A stretch of DNA of 64,000 bases, from NCBI GenBank assembly GCA_951213105.1, contig OX578133.1, positions 144,329,051 to 144,393,050 on the forward strand, read 5' to 3'. This document shows positions 10,870-22,820 of this stretch, one piece after another. A model generated the notes under the pieces. The model made no database searches. It saw only the letters and a program-made list of their open reading frames with translations, and was not told where the DNA came from. The position numbers were made by a program, and so were the translations under genes. This DNA comes from Amaurobius ferox. Lineage: Eukaryota; Arthropoda; Arachnida; Araneae; Amaurobiidae. Positions within the stretch are counted from its first letter, which is position 1. Every line of letters begins with the position of its first letter.

Positions 10870-11010
10870 CTGTGTGCTTTCTTGGGGTTGTTGAGGAATA
10901 CTCCAAGAACTTTTCGCTTGACTTCTCTGCAGAGCTTGAATCTCTAGACTCAACTCTTCACGGAGGACACTTTCCAAATCACATTTTTTCCCCAACTCTC
11001 GGATTTCCGA
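10870..11010 (-). CDS. Coiled-coil protein exon (downstream of two)
   Basis: A 141-bp minus-strand exon of exactly 47 codons, phase 0 at both ends. The acceptor at 11011-11013 reads ttattacag and the donor at 10864-10869 reads gtaaac, both good consensus sites. It encodes SEIRELGKKCDLESVLREEL then SLEIQALQRSQAK, with heptad-like hydrophobic spacing, followed by a proline/glutamine-rich end (SIPQQPQESTQ) that leaves the coiled coil. It follows on naturally from the exon at 31576-31725. The pattern of acidic/basic heptads ending in LEIQAxQ is reminiscent of the coiled-coil region of myotonic-dystrophy-type kinases (MRCK/Genghis khan), but other long coiled-coil proteins fit as well. Confidence 0.8.
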
Positions 11011-11013
11011 CTG

Positions 11014-12280
11014 TAATAAAAATACGTACATGTAAATGGATTGCAATATAAAGCAACATAAAAATAAACACTTTAAGAAATACATACAGCTAAATGTTGG
11101 AACACATTTATATTTGGGCAATACTCATCAACCTCTGCTTGAAACTGTAATAATGAACCTCACTGTAAAAAAATATAGAGCCAGCTGTATGATTAAAAAA
11201 GTTTTTATTTTGATAAAAAAATCATACTTCGAGTGATGGCTTACAGCTTTAGAATTGTACTGGATAGGGACATTTTGATAATTTATTGTTCTCTTCGAGT
11301 TACTATGGCCGGTAGAAACGGTCTAAAGTGGAATACAAACTGCTACAAGTATATATGAATAGTCAGGGCTCCGTATGATTTCCCAGAATTAAAACTCAGC
11401 TCCTATGGAATTATGTGGAAGACCTAGGCCGTCCTACTCACCAGTGGGTATGGGCAGCAGTTTGGGCGGCCGGCTATGGAATTATGTAAAATTTCTTTTA
11501 TTTCCAGAACGGCACATTTATGCTTGAAAATAATTACAAATAGTGATAATAATGAGCATAGTATTTTTTAATTATTTTCAATTTTAAAATTTTTTTTCTA
11601 AAACACAATAGCCTTTCCCTTGTACGTTCATCAAAAAATCGATAAGTCTCTGATATTTATTAATAGAAATATCGTACTAAATTTTATTGGATTTTCTCTA
11701 TTTGTTTGAGAGTTATCTCGCACCATACGGCAAAGTTAATTTACAGTATCTCGACGACGACTGGTGAGAACTCTCAAGAACAAACAATGCGGTTCATTAA
11801 TTGTTGGTTAAAATTTTTTATAAAGAATTTATTCTTTTTTTAGAATATTGAGTATTCAATGACTTATCTTTTATATTCAATGACTTTTTCTATTTATGTT
11901 ATTTTTCTATTTTTGATCCAAAACGTGCAATATCTCGAGAACGGCGTCTGTTAGTGTCTTACGAATAATGCCAATTTCTCTTAAATAAAGAATTATATTT
12001 AAAAAACCGATTTTCGTAACTTATTTTAATATAACTATCTCTTTATAGCGTTTATTCAAATTTCAAAAAACATGTTTGAAAATGCGCGAGTTTTCCTCTG
12101 GTCCGTTCAAATTCATAACATCAATACTGTGACTTTGGTACTGTCATTGACTAAAATAATAGCACCAAATTTCATTAGATTTGCGCAATTTGTCCTAGAG
12201 ATATCGTACACACAGACTTACAGATACAAACACATTGAATAATGGATTAATTCAAATTTAGGTAAGTTCAGAACTTGCAT
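11014..12280. other. Intronic AT-rich DNA with diverged repeats
   Basis: Apart from the short retroposon insertion at 11403-11487, this stretch holds only degraded fragments with phrases such as aaatttcattagatttgcgc and tagagatatcgtacacacag, which belong to old dispersed repeats. No gene. Confidence 0.35.
11403..11487 (-). mobile_element. Mini-retroposon (57 bp) with 14-bp target duplication
   Basis: The insert 11417-11473 is flanked by a perfect direct repeat ctatggaattatgt (11403-11416 and 11474-11487). The insert reads ggaagacctaggccgtccta at one end and ends gggcggccgg. This is the complement of the 3' tail module of SINE family S (ccggccgtc...ggtctggg). Its two ends are partly complementary to each other. 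Confidence 0.82.
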
Positions 12281-12283
12281 ATA

Positions 12284-14825
12284 CAGGGTGTCCAGGAAAG
12301 TCCATTAGCAACCTTTATTTCCGCGGCCGTCAGTCGTAGATATATATATACCTCCAATTACAAAAATATTTCAAATGAGTTAACAATTTATCGAATAACA
12401 GTTTTAAATTTAAAAATACATTTTTTAAAATATTCGAAATCTAACTTTTTATACGGTCCCTCGGTCCAATTACTGAAATGGTATTCATACATTAACATGT
12501 AAAACTCAAAAAGTTCGATTCTTGTACGAGAAAAATGGACTAAAATATATTAGTTCAAAGATTCAGAACCTTTTCCCGCAGAATTTGGGTGTTGTACATA
12601 AATTGAATTGCGAGTTATTTCAGTTGGTCAGCAAATATACCCCATATTGTATACTCCCCCCATATATGCATATGTATACTGTATAGTCTCCCTTCTAAAC
12701 AAATTATTTGGTTTTAAATAACTTTTTGGGACGCCCTGATAATTTCCAAAGCTATGCCATTAAAGGATAATGTAAAACGAATATCCCGAAATTTTTATTT
12801 TTATTTTATATGGCCCCTTAACGCTAGCCCGAAATGTAGGATTTGCAGACGTGGGAAATAAATTTAATGTTTTATATTGTTTAACAAATTTCACGTTCCT
12901 TAAGATTCTCTGCTTCGTATCGCAAAAACTATAGCATACAAAAATATAAATTTGTATACACTTGTAAAGAAAGGTTTTGGAAACACGCTGGAATAAACCG
13001 TTTCTCGATATATATTGCAGATTAAGTACAACATAGTTGACCATAGTACCTACATAGTTGAATTTTTGCAGGACGGAGCCCTTTTTAACACTTTCCAACA
13101 TAGTTGGAAAGTGTTTATGACTTTGTTCATTCTGTCTGTCTGTTTGTCTGTCCGTTAGCACGATAACTCCCGTAAAAATGACTTTATCAAAATGAAATTT
13201 TAGTTTAGTTTGTTGTTCAGACAGTCTGTGGGACATATGAGAATATAAATGAATAATATCACCCAATTAGTTTTGGATTGAACCCGGGATGAAAAAAAGA
13301 AATACATTGAACCCTATGGGACGTAATTTTTCAAACATTTTTTAAGCAAATTTAAAATTCACAAATTCCTTCGAAAGTTTTATGAAATATTCAAATTAGC
13401 CCATAAAATATATAAAAAAATTTCAGCAAAATATATTCAGTAGTTTTTTAAATAAAAATTAAAAACGGATACCTTTATACGGAGAGATCACCTGAGCATT
13501 TTATGAAGAGATCACGTGACCCACTTCAAAATAAAATATGGCATCCATCTTGTATCAAAATCGTGGTTTTTAAAGTTCTTTTCAATTCATATTTGGTGCT
13601 GTATCCGTCCTAAAACCGCTTTATTTTTGCTTAAATTCTGTGCATCAATGTTCTGAAACAACGCAATTACAATGTATTTGAGTTTAAATGATCATCCAAC
13701 TTTGATTATTTCTACAACGAAGTCCAATTTTCACTTATAGAAAGTATAAACACTAAACTATGTAGAATGAGTTGTATAAGAATTGCTGCATATCTTTAAC
13801 GCAAAATTATTTAGCTCATGGAGTCTGCAATATAGCTGATATGAATGAAACATTCATTGATTTTACACAAAGCAGACGATTTTTTCGATGAAGTTTTAAG
13901 CATAGAGTTAAATTACTTGTACCTCCATGGTTCAAAGTTTTTAAATAAAATAAACTATTATAGTATTGTGATGAATGAAAGGAATTTAAAAAATTTATGA
14001 ATGAAATGCTGCTTTTATATAGAGGCGATTTATCTTTCGATGACGTCATTTGAATAAAGTTCATTTGTTTTCGATGAAGTTTTCAAATATAATAAATTAT
14101 TGTAGTATCATGATAGTTTTAAAAATATTACCGATGAATGTATCGTATTTTAGAGATGTTTAAACCAGGCAATTTATATTTCAATGCCGTCATTTGAATG
14201 AAGTTCCTTTTTTTTCGATGAAATTTTCAGTTTTCAAATATAATAAATTAATGTAGTATTGTGATAATTTTTTAAATATTACCGAGGAATGTACCGCATT
14301 TTAGAGATGTTTATATAAAATTGTATTGAAGTTGGAAAGTGTTTCATAATCAATGTTTTATGCATGATTGATCTTTCTTGTTTAATTATGTAGTTTCCGA
14401 GATATTTTACTTTTATGTACTTCTGAAAGGAAAAATGTTCTTTCTTATCGGCACGGTTACGGATTTTCTCTGTCTCGTACTATAGCATACAAAAGTATCA
14501 AATTTGGCTCATACATAGAGAAATAATAGGGTGACACGATTAAATAAACCATTTACTGATTTAAACTTTCGTTTGACCTAAAATAGCTTTTGAAGCGAGC
14601 TCTGCGAGAGCAGCCAGTAAAAGGCGAAGAGAGTTACGGGGGTTGGCAAAGCATAGCGAGCAGGAGGCAGAGCCCCCTAGTAGTTAAAAAAACCGTAATT
14701 TTGATTCAAAATTGTTATACAATAAATTGTTACCTCCTTTGAAATACTTTTGTAATTGGAAGTATATATCTACGACTAACTGTTTCGGAAATAAAAGTCG
14801 TTAGAGGACATTCCTGGACACCCTG
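12284..14825. mobile_element. TIR transposon with about 140-bp inverted repeats
   Basis: The left end cagggtgtccaggaaagtcc (12284) and the right end (complement of cagggtgtccaggaatgtcc, ending 14825) are inverted repeats extending about 140 bp, with shared internal blocks (agtcgtagatatata; ccaattacaaaa). TA lies before the left end (12282-12283), and the right flank reads CA, a likely mutated TA. Much of the interior (12880-14680) is a Helitron-like insertion; without it the element would be about 0.7 kb and non-coding. The ends resemble the element at 62127-63322. Confidence 0.75.
12880..14680 (+). mobile_element. Helitron-like element, family A, nested copy
   Basis: Matches the full-length copy at 57086-58978 in the opposite orientation, block by block: tctctgcttcgtatcgcaaa, the (ctgt)n motif next to gttcattctgtctg (about 13124), cacgtgacccacttc, multiple atgaagttttaag blocks, ttggaaagtgtttcataatc, and the 3' end gcagagccccctag at 14680 followed by T. 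Its 5' end is missing or diverged. It lies inside the TIR element 12284-14825, so it is the younger insertion. No protein is encoded. Confidence 0.65.
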
Positions 14826-14829
14826 CATA

Positions 14830-15785
14830 TTAAAATCCCGGAATCGCATTTTTAATATCATCACAAATTTTCCCTTTCTTTACACTATAAATAGTAGAAA
14901 AATAATAATTATAAGTTTTGTGGATGCATGTCTGAATGAACTAAAGCCTCGCGGGATTAAAATCACTGAACAAAATTCACATAAGACTGGTACTTCTGGT
15001 ATGCATTGTGCAAATATGCAATAAACGCACGCCGTGTTTATTTTGATGGAAAATCTTTTAGAAAAATGGCGAGAGAAAGTCATAAATAGATTTTTAACGA
15101 TTATTATTGGGCTACTTTTGATTAGAGGGCCATTCAATTCTATATCTTCCTTTTAATATCATCAAACATAATAAATCAACAGACTTTAATGATTGTTCTT
15201 TGCACTTTATAAAAAAGAAAATATGCAGAAGGATCAAAATTTATCTGTATATAAATGCCAAACCTTCCATATTTAAAAAATATTCTGCTTTTGAAATATG
15301 TACACTCAAGCACTAAACTATTGAAAAATGACTGTGTGCTGTTTTGTTTGAAATATTCTACATTATTTTTAAAAACCTAATATATGTAGCACAGGACTTT
15401 TCCTACTTAATGCAACGAAGGAATGATGTATTTGATCCACAGCACAATGTTCACATCATTGAATTGAATATTTTCGGGAGAATAGCATGTAAAACTAGTT
15501 AGAAGTACCCAATTAACTTATATTTCGCTCTATTCTAAATTGACAATTATCAATATTGATATCATCTGCAATAAGCAATATAGCCCATATATTAAAATAT
15601 TTTAAAATAGAGACTGATCTGCTAAAAGTCCTTAATGAATTCTTCTGAATTACTTCAATCAACAAACGTCAGCGGCATAATAATTTTTGCGATGCTCGGA
15701 CCAAAGTAAAGCTTTCAATATTTCAAACACTTTTTTTTAATAAAAACAGTTATAGAATTTAATTATGTGAATAGTCATTTCTTAT
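14830..15785. other. AT-rich DNA, no supported feature
   Basis: The 85-codon minus-strand frame at 14880-15137 is AT-driven and unrecognised. The block agaagtacccaattaact at about 15501 also occurs next to the dispersed repeat at 33180. Nothing else can be supported. Confidence 0.35.
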
Positions 15786-15788
15786 ATA

Positions 15789-16495
15789 CTAGGTGACTCT
15801 GCCCTCTGCTCGCTACGCTTCGCCAACCCCGTAATTCGCTTCGCAAGTCAGGGGGCTTCGTGTCCCACTCGCTGTGCTAGCAGAGCTATTCACACCCATC
15901 TCTCCTAAAAATTCCACATTAAAAATATTTTTTCTATCCCTACCTATTTTCCGTAGGAGGAAAAAGCAGGGATTTTTTCCCGCCCAGGGAATCCCCAAAC
16001 TGAATTCCTTGATCCTTGATCCAGAGCTCGCTTCGCGAACTATTTCAAGTTGAAAGTTTAAATCGGTAGTTTAAATCGAAGTTTAAATCGGTAAACGGTT
16101 TATTTAATCGTATCGTATCACCCAATTACTTCTATATAAATGTACTAAATTTCATATTTTTGTATGCTATAGTTCTTGCGGTATGAGACAGAGAAATTAG
16201 ACAGAGTCATTAGACGTGCCGATATGAAAGAAACATTTTCAATTCAGACGTGCATGAAAAGTAAAATATCTCGTAAACTAAATCGAATTTAAAGAAAAAG
16301 GACTCCATTCTACAAAAATTCAACTATGTAGGTACCTGCCTAAAAAAATTCAACTATGTAGGTACCTGCCTACAAAAATTCAACTATGTAGGTACCTGCC
16401 TACAAAAATTCGTAGTCTTGCTATTGTTAGTCTATCCACAACGCGAACTCGCAGCTTAAATATTTTGTCTTTGACATTGACATTAATATTTATTA
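15789..16495 (-). mobile_element. Helitron-like element, family A, deleted tandem copy
   Basis: On the minus strand it ends with ctag at 15789-15792 followed by T, like the other copies. The subterminal sequence gctctgctcgctacgcttcg-type and the agcagggattttttcccgcc block match 16501-16680. The middle of the family is missing and is replaced by three 30-bp repeats (16321-16410). A second copy in the same orientation begins directly after it. Confidence 0.65.
16321..16410. repeat. 30-bp tandem repeat, three units
   Basis: Units of caactatgtaggtacctgcc plus tacaaaaatt start at 16321, 16351 and 16381; the second and third are identical. The single-copy form of this segment is present at 18190-18225 and 58720-58745 in other Helitron-like copies, so the expansion is specific to this copy. 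Confidence 0.95.
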
Positions 16496-16500
16496 AACAA

Positions 16501-18487
16501 GGGGGAACTGCCCCCTGCCCGATACACTTTGCCAACCCCCTTCAGGAGGCTTCACCTCCTATTCGCTGCGATCGCTTCATACCTATCTCTCCTAAGAATT
16601 CTACTTTCAAAAATCTCTTTTTCTATCCCTACTTATTTTTTGCAGGTGTATAAAAGCAGGGATTTTTCTTAGCCCAGGGAATCCAAAAGCTGAATTCCTT
16701 GATCCTGAGCTCGCTGCGTCAGCTATTTCATGCCAAACTAAAGTTTAAATCGATAAACGGTTTATTCCATCGTCTTACCCTATTATTTCTCTATAAATGT
16801 ACCAAATTTCATATTTTTGTATGCTATATTTTTTGCGGTACAAGGCAGAGAAATCGCCAGACGTGCCGATACGAAAAACAAATTTCTCTTCAGAAGTGCA
16901 TGAAAAGTAAAATATCTCAAAAACTACATCAAAATTAAACAAGAAAGATCAATCATGCATAAAACATTGATTATGAAACACTTTCCAACTGCAATGCAAT
17001 TTTATTAAAACATCTCAAAAATGCGATACATACAGCGGTAATATTTTTTAAATTATCACAATACTACAATAATTTATTATATTTGGAAACTTAAAACTTC
17101 ATCTAAAAAATTAAATTCATTAAAATGACGTGATTGAAATATAAATCGACTGGCTCTCTATGAAGAAGCAGTAAATATTTCATTCATCAACTTTTTTCCA
17201 TTCCTTTCATTCATCACAATACTACAATAATTTATTTTACTTTAAAACTTAAAACCATGGAGGTAAAAGTAATTTAACTCTATGCTTAAAACTTCATCGA
17301 AAAGGGTACTATAAAATCGTCTGCTTTTCTATGTAAAATCAATGAATGTTTCATTCATATTAGCTATATTGCAGACTCTAGAGCTAAATAATTTTGCATT
17401 AAAGAAATTCAGCAATTGTTAAACAGCTCATCTTACAGCTTCATGTGTTTACATTCTCCATAAGAGAAAATTAAGCTGCGTTGTAGAAATAATTAAAGTT
17501 TGTTGATCATTTAAACTCAAATATATATTCTAATTGCATTGTTTCAGAATACAGATGAACAGATATTAAGCAAAAATAAAGCGGTCTTACGACGAATACA
17601 ACACTAAATATAAATTTAAAAAAACTTTAAAAATCACGATTTTGACACTAGGAAAAAAGGATGGATGCCATATTTTATTTTGAAGTGGATTACGTGAGCT
17701 CTGCATATGATATGGGTTGAAGGCCCAGACCACACAGCCAACCCTAAGGCTAACGGCAATTTGATGTGTAGCCGGCATATGATATGGATGTAATTATTAT
17801 TTTAATTTTTATTTAAAAACTACCGAATATATGTTGCTGAATTTATTAAGGGATATTTTTTATGGGATAATTTGAATATTTCTTAAAACTTTCGAAGCAA
17901 TTTGTGAATTTGAAATTCGTTTAAAAAATGTTTGAAAAATTAGGTCCCATAGCGTTCAATGTATTTCATTTTTTCAACCCGGGTTCGATCCAAAACTAAT
18001 TGGGTGATATTCTTCATTTATATTCATATAGGTCCCACAGACCGTCTGAACAATATACTAAAATTTCATTTTGATTAAGTCATTTTTACGGCAGTTATAG
18101 TGCAAACGGACAGACAGACAGAATGAACAAAGTCATAAACACTTTTCAACTATGTTGTAAAGTGTTAAAAAAGGGGCTCTGTCATGAAAAAATTCACCCA
18201 TGTAGGTACCTGCCGGCAAAAATTCGTGGTCTTGCTATTGTTAGTGTTAGTCTATGCAGGACGCGAAATCGCAGCTTATATATTTTGTCTTTGACATTAA
18301 ATATTTCTTAAACTAAAATATGTATACAATAAAAAAAAACTGTTTATTTCAGCGTATTTCCCTAAGCTTTTTCTACAAGTGCGCCAAATTTCATGTATTT
18401 ATACGTAATAGTTTTTGGAATACGAAGCAAAGAATCTCGAGGAACGAGAACAGCGGCGGCGTCAGCTACTTATTTTTAATATAGAAA
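16501..18487 (-). mobile_element. Helitron-like element, family A, about 2 kb
   Basis: Minus-strand copy sharing all major blocks with 57086-58978: aacaagaaagatcaatcatg (16937), actttccaactgcaatgc, gcatccat..cacgtga (about 17665), gacagacagacagaatgaac (about 18110) and gtaggtacctgcc (about 18200), finishing with ggcgtcagctac near 18455. Its 3' terminus is changed to …ccccttg instead of ccctag. It contains a mini-retroposon insertion at 17716-17774. Short frames within it are not genes. Confidence 0.65.
17703..17787 (-). mobile_element. Mini-retroposon (59 bp) with 13-bp target duplication
   Basis: The insert 17716-17774 lies between perfect copies of gcatatgatatgg (17703-17715 and 17775-17787). 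It begins gttgaaggcccagacc and ends tgtgtagccg, the complement of a diverged SINE tail module. It interrupts a Helitron-like copy whose relatives lack it, so it is a secondary insertion. Confidence 0.82.
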
Positions 18488-18509
18488 GACTGCTATATAT
18501 ATCGAAAAA

Positions 18510-18658
18510 CGGTTTATTTCAGCGTGTTCCCCATATATTTCAATACAAATGTAAAAGTTTTATATTTTTATATGCTATAGTTTTTGCAGTATGAAGCGGA
18601 GAAAATCGAGGAACGAGAAATTTTTCCAAAGAGTGACTCGTCGACGCCAATTACTTTT
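18510..18658 (-). mobile_element. Helitron-like 5'-end fragment
   Basis: A second copy of the family-A 5' segment (cggtttatttcagcgtgttc, tatgctatagtttttgcagt, gaggaacgag), placed directly after the end of the previous copy in the same orientation. Confidence 0.55.
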
Positions 18659-19873
18659 CTTAACAATTTACAACATAGTTGAAAACTGTGGGAATATACT
18701 TATGGGAATATAAATGAATAATATCACCCAATTACTTTTGGACTGAACCTGGGTGAAAAAATTAAATACATTGAATCCTATGGGACTTAATTTTTCAAAC
18801 ATTTTTTAAGCGAATTTAAAATTCACAAATTGCTTCGAAAGGTGTAGGAAATATTCAAATTATCCCATAAAAAATATGAAAAAAATTTTAGTATAATATA
18901 TTTGGTAGTTTTTTAAATAAAAATTAAAATAATAATTACACCCATATTATATGAAGAGATCACGTGAACCACTTCAAAATAAAATATGGCATCCATCCTG
19001 TGCCAAAATCGCGATTTTTAAAGTTCTTTTTAATTTATATTTAGTACTGTATACGTCCTAAAACCGCTTTATTTTTGCTTAATTTCTGTGCATCTACATT
19101 CTGAAACAACCCAATTACAATATATTTGAGTTTAAATGATCATCAAACTTTGATTATTTCTACAACGAAGCCTAATTCTCACTTATAGAGAATGTAAACG
19201 CATAAAGATATAGGATGAGTTGTATAAGAATTGCTGAATTTCTTTAACACAAAATTATTTAGCTCTGGAGTCTGCAATATAGCTGATATGAATGAAACAT
19301 TCATCGATTTTACATAGAGAACACACGATTTTATAACAGACTTTTCGATGAAGTTTTAAGCATAGAGTTAAATTACTTTTACTTCCATGGTTTTAAGTTT
19401 TTAAATAAAATAAATTATTGTAGTATTGTGATGAATGAAAGGAATGGAACAAAAGTGTATGAATGAAATATTTACACCTTTTACAAAGAGAGCCAAGCGA
19501 TTTACATTTGAATGACGTCATTTGAATAAAGTTCATTTTTTTTCGATGAAGTTATAAGTTTTCAAATGTAATAAATTATTGTAGTATTATGATAATTTGA
19601 AAAATATTACCGCTGAATGTATCGTATTTTAGAGATGTTTAAACCAGGCGACTTATATTTCAATGACGTCATTTGAATAAAACTCATTTTTTTTCGATGA
19701 AGTTTTAAGTTTTCAAATATAATAAATTAATGTAGTATTGTGATAATTTAAAAAATATTACCGTTGAATGTATCGCATTTTAGAGATGTTTAAATAAAAT
19801 TGCATTGCAGTTGGAAAGCGTTTCATAATCAATGCGTTATGTATGATTGATCTTTCTTGTTTAATATAGAGAG
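18659..19873 (+). mobile_element. Helitron-like element, family A, plus orientation
   Basis: Starts at ttaacaatttacaacatagt, lacks the (ctgt)n and cataaacact block (an internal deletion after about 18685), then follows the family through cacgtgaaccacttc (18961), gctgatatgaatgaaacatt (19281) and ttggaaagcgtttcataatc (19811). With the preceding minus-strand fragments this makes a head-to-head arrangement. Confidence 0.62.
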
Positions 19874-19874
19874 A

Positions 19875-20330
19875 TTTGTTTATTTAGAAGCTAATGACCT
19901 CATTTCAAAAACGTTAAAAGGCACTGTTTTCGCACGATTTAGATCTAAAATTAAAAAAAAGACACGAAAAGTCATATTATTAAACGAGTGAATGCCAATA
20001 ATTTTTATCTAATATTAATTAATAATCATTGTTTAGAAGTTCTACAAGCCGTTCTTAAGACATTAAAAATTATTTTTTTTTACTACATGAAATGCCATAT
20101 CTTTTTCACAAATTGAGCACAGCGGATGCAATTTGATATTATTTCTGCAATCATTAAATATATGTCGCCTATTGATTAATGGCGAACTGCAACGAGAATA
20201 GCATTTTCAATTTTTCATATATTCTGTTTCGATTATCGAAAAGAAAAATAGAAATATAATTATGTTAATTTTTTTTTTTAAATATAGCCATTTTATATGT
20301 AAGTTTTATTTAAAAGCGAATTATATAACT
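19875..20330. other. AT-rich intronic DNA, nothing recognised
   Basis: No gene, RNA or repeat relationship that I can support. Confidence 0.35.
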
Positions 20331-20334
20331 TGCG

Positions 20335-20423
20335 GAACGCTGACATGTCGAAAGCCCAGGCCGACCCACTCATCCTAAGACATAGAGCAGCTCAATGGAC
20401 GGCCGGGAGGAACGTTGGCATGT
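20335..20423 (-). mobile_element. Mini-retroposon (61 bp) with 14-bp target duplication
   Basis: The insert 20349-20409 begins tcgaaagcccaggccgaccc and ends gacggccggga. It is flanked by ggaacgctgacatg (20335-20348) and ggaacgttggcatg (20410-20423), 12 of 14 identical. It closely matches the tandem tail modules at 48207-48321. Confidence 0.78.
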
Positions 20424-20766
20424 GCAGTTCTTGAGGTATTGCATGCGTTTTTTAATATACAGTGAAGAAAATCTTAAAAAATTAAATATGTTTACAATTA
20501 TTAGATGACTAAATACTTCATAAATACTTTTAACCAGATGTTATTATTTAATAGTTATCATGAGCCATTCTTGATATATTGGAGAGTCTACTTTCCCCAG
20601 AAAGTTAAATTTGGTACTATTACTTCAATGAATATCTCTTGAAATAATCGAGCGAATTATATGAAATGCTATATGCTTATTGTAATCAGTAACAGAAATA
20701 CATCTATCAGACACATCTGATTTTTGAACTATATACTATAAAAATCAATATTTTTTATCTACTGTA

Positions 20767-21506
20767 CAGGGTTCCTAGGAAAATTCTTAAAAAATCCGAT
20801 AACGTTGTTAGGAAAGGTCCATGAATGTACACGTAAGATCTATCTACAGCACTGTGACAATACCGATTTAATAAGGGATTTCAGCGCCCCTAGCGGAGAT
20901 TTAAAATATTAGGATAGCAAACTCGGCAACAAAGAGAAATGGACGAAAAGAGCTAATTACAAAATTGTAAAGCATTCTCTGATGAGTAGGAATCGGCACC
21001 AGCAACGAACGAAAGACATATATGGAAGGCAATAAATATCTGTCAAAAACTCGTATCATCAGGGCCTGTAACACGGTGACATCTGCACTGACTGTCAGTG
21101 CACGCGCTGATATTCTTTATCGAATTCAAATATGCGTTGTTGATTGTGAAGGGCATTTTAAATAGGCTATATATTAGATTTCTGGTCGTGAAAGTGTTGT
21201 TTATGTTAGCATTTCTGAATATGAAAGAAATTCAACAATATCCATATTGTGTCAAAATAGTATCTTCTGTAACTGTTTTATTGTCGATTCGACAATACTC
21301 TACAACTTTGCAATTGACTTATTTTATCAATCTCGCTTTGTTGCCGAGCTCTTTATGCTAACTTTTTAATTCCCCCTAGAGGCATTACAATCTCTATTAT
21401 TCAATCGGATATGGTATTTTTACCATATATAAGCTCAACGTGTGCAGTCATGGGCATTTCCTTACAAAAGTTATTGGAGTGCTTAAGGGTTTTCATAGAA
21501 ATCCCG
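20767..21506. mobile_element. Long-TIR transposon, 740 bp, non-autonomous
   Basis: Ends cagggttcctagga (20767) and, as complement, cgggatttctatga (to 21506). Inverted repeats extend about 260 bp, including ataacgttgttaggaaaggt against its counterpart, catga.tg.acacgt, and cggcaacaaag near 20919 against its complement near 21342. TA dinucleotides flank both ends (20765-20766 and 21507-21508). No transposase. A larger relative is at 42818-45245. The 87-codon frame at 21098-21361 belongs to the element and is not a gene. Confidence 0.8.
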
Positions 21507-22320
21507 TATATTCGCGGAAATTGTTTGGATAGAATCAACATATAATTTTTGTGTTTTTAAAATGAATTCATGAAAATAATTTAGCGATCTTTGAACTGAA
21601 AACTCCTGATAACAGTTTCGCAGCAGAAAGATAACAGAAAGATAGCAGATAGATTTCGCAAAAGAAAGATCACATATACATATCTTCTTGTGAATTATTA
21701 AAATATAAGAACAAAAAAAGAATTATCTAAAGCACGTGCTTAGTGTATGTGAAACTCATATCTGCAGCTGTCCTGATTTTAAACAAGACAATATTTAAAA
21801 GATAATTTTGACTCATAATATTGTATGTTCCATAAAACTGCCTATTCATATTTTAAAGTGAATGGTGCAATGATTAGTAGATAGATATAAAACACCTACC
21901 TTTGATTACTGAAATCTTATTGAAATTATGAGCTAAAACTACTTTTAGATTTTTTTTTTATTTTACTAAATAAACTTCATTATGTGGACCTAAATATAAA
22001 TTTTCTTAAGAAAAATTTATTTGTTTTAATTTTAGACATTTTTATTTATGTCAATTTCTGAGGACTTTGATTTTATAGGCTTTAACGTATTTAAGGGTGG
22101 TGTAGGGTGGTGCAGAACTATAGATTGGTGTATAATTGTGCCGGTTGGAGTAAATGAAGAAGTCCAAGTACATCTTTATGGGGTTTACTTGAACTTCTTT
22201 GCTTAAAATTAAATAAAAATGTCCATTTTAAAATCCCTGAAAAGTTCTTAAATGTCGGTTAAAAATGCGCCGCTGCGCATATTTTGAGAACTGTGGTAAC
22301 TCAGAAGATAACTGAATGCT
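21507..22320. other. AT-rich intronic DNA
   Basis: One short tandem, aaagataacagaaagatagcag at 21629-21650, was seen. No gene or repeat family could be supported. Confidence 0.35.
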
Positions 22321-22321
22321 A

Positions 22322-22820
22322 ACTTAGGACCACTTAACAATGAAGCCCAAGTCATGAGCAGGACTGTCTATATAAATTGTGGGCTCCAGCTCCTCTACAA
22401 GCATTTCTTGCACTGCCTTCTATATATGATTTAACCATTCTTGCGAATCTTTCACGTCTTCCCCTCTCCAAAAATCTGGTTGATGGCTCCTCTGTCGTCC
22501 GTGTTTCCCCACTCGAGTGGTGTCGGCTTCCCTCTACGGGCGATCTCGTCCTTAGATTCAACTTTCTGACAGATGATACTGACAAGTGGAAAGCCATAGG
22601 TGTTTCGCAGTGTCTATAAATTGAAACACAAATGTGTTGCAGTTTCTCACAGAAAATCCTCCATGAAATACATCTCTACTATGGGCTGAATAAACCCTAG
22701 TGGCATGCTAATATTGTATATGTTGGCGTTTTCTAGGAAATATTTCCAATGCAACACCAATTCTGGGTATACATCTCCCACCAATTTTGCATAGATATCG
22801 GTTTTACTTTATGTAAAATA
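22322..22820 (-). pseudogene. Broken, unidentified coding relic
   Basis: Reading the minus strand, a chain of protein-like segments is interrupted by stops and one frame change. In order they include ETATHLCFNL (about 22630), TLRNTYGFPLVSIICQKVES (about 22605-22546), KPTPLEWGNTDDRGAINQIF (about 22530-22471), then after a frame change DVKDSQEWLNHI (about 22455-22420), a stop, and KAVQEMLVEELEP ending near 22324. The composition is far from random AT-rich DNA. The upstream part (22690-22820) also reads as protein (MPLGFIQPIVEMYFMEDF) but overlaps a repetitive stretch and may be fortuitous. I could not assign a family. The opposite strand also has an 80-codon frame, which I take as its shadow. 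Confidence 0.4.

Noticed and set aside
12719..12743. Right end of a short TIR element starting at 12284
   Set aside because: gggacgccctgata resembles a TIR end but lacks the 140-bp match that the sequence at 14690-14825 shows to the left end.
12760..13266. 168-codon minus-strand frame, the second longest open frame in the window
   Set aside because: It lies across the Helitron-like copy and its (ctgt)n motif. The same family elsewhere has stops in the equivalent frames, so coding is unlikely.
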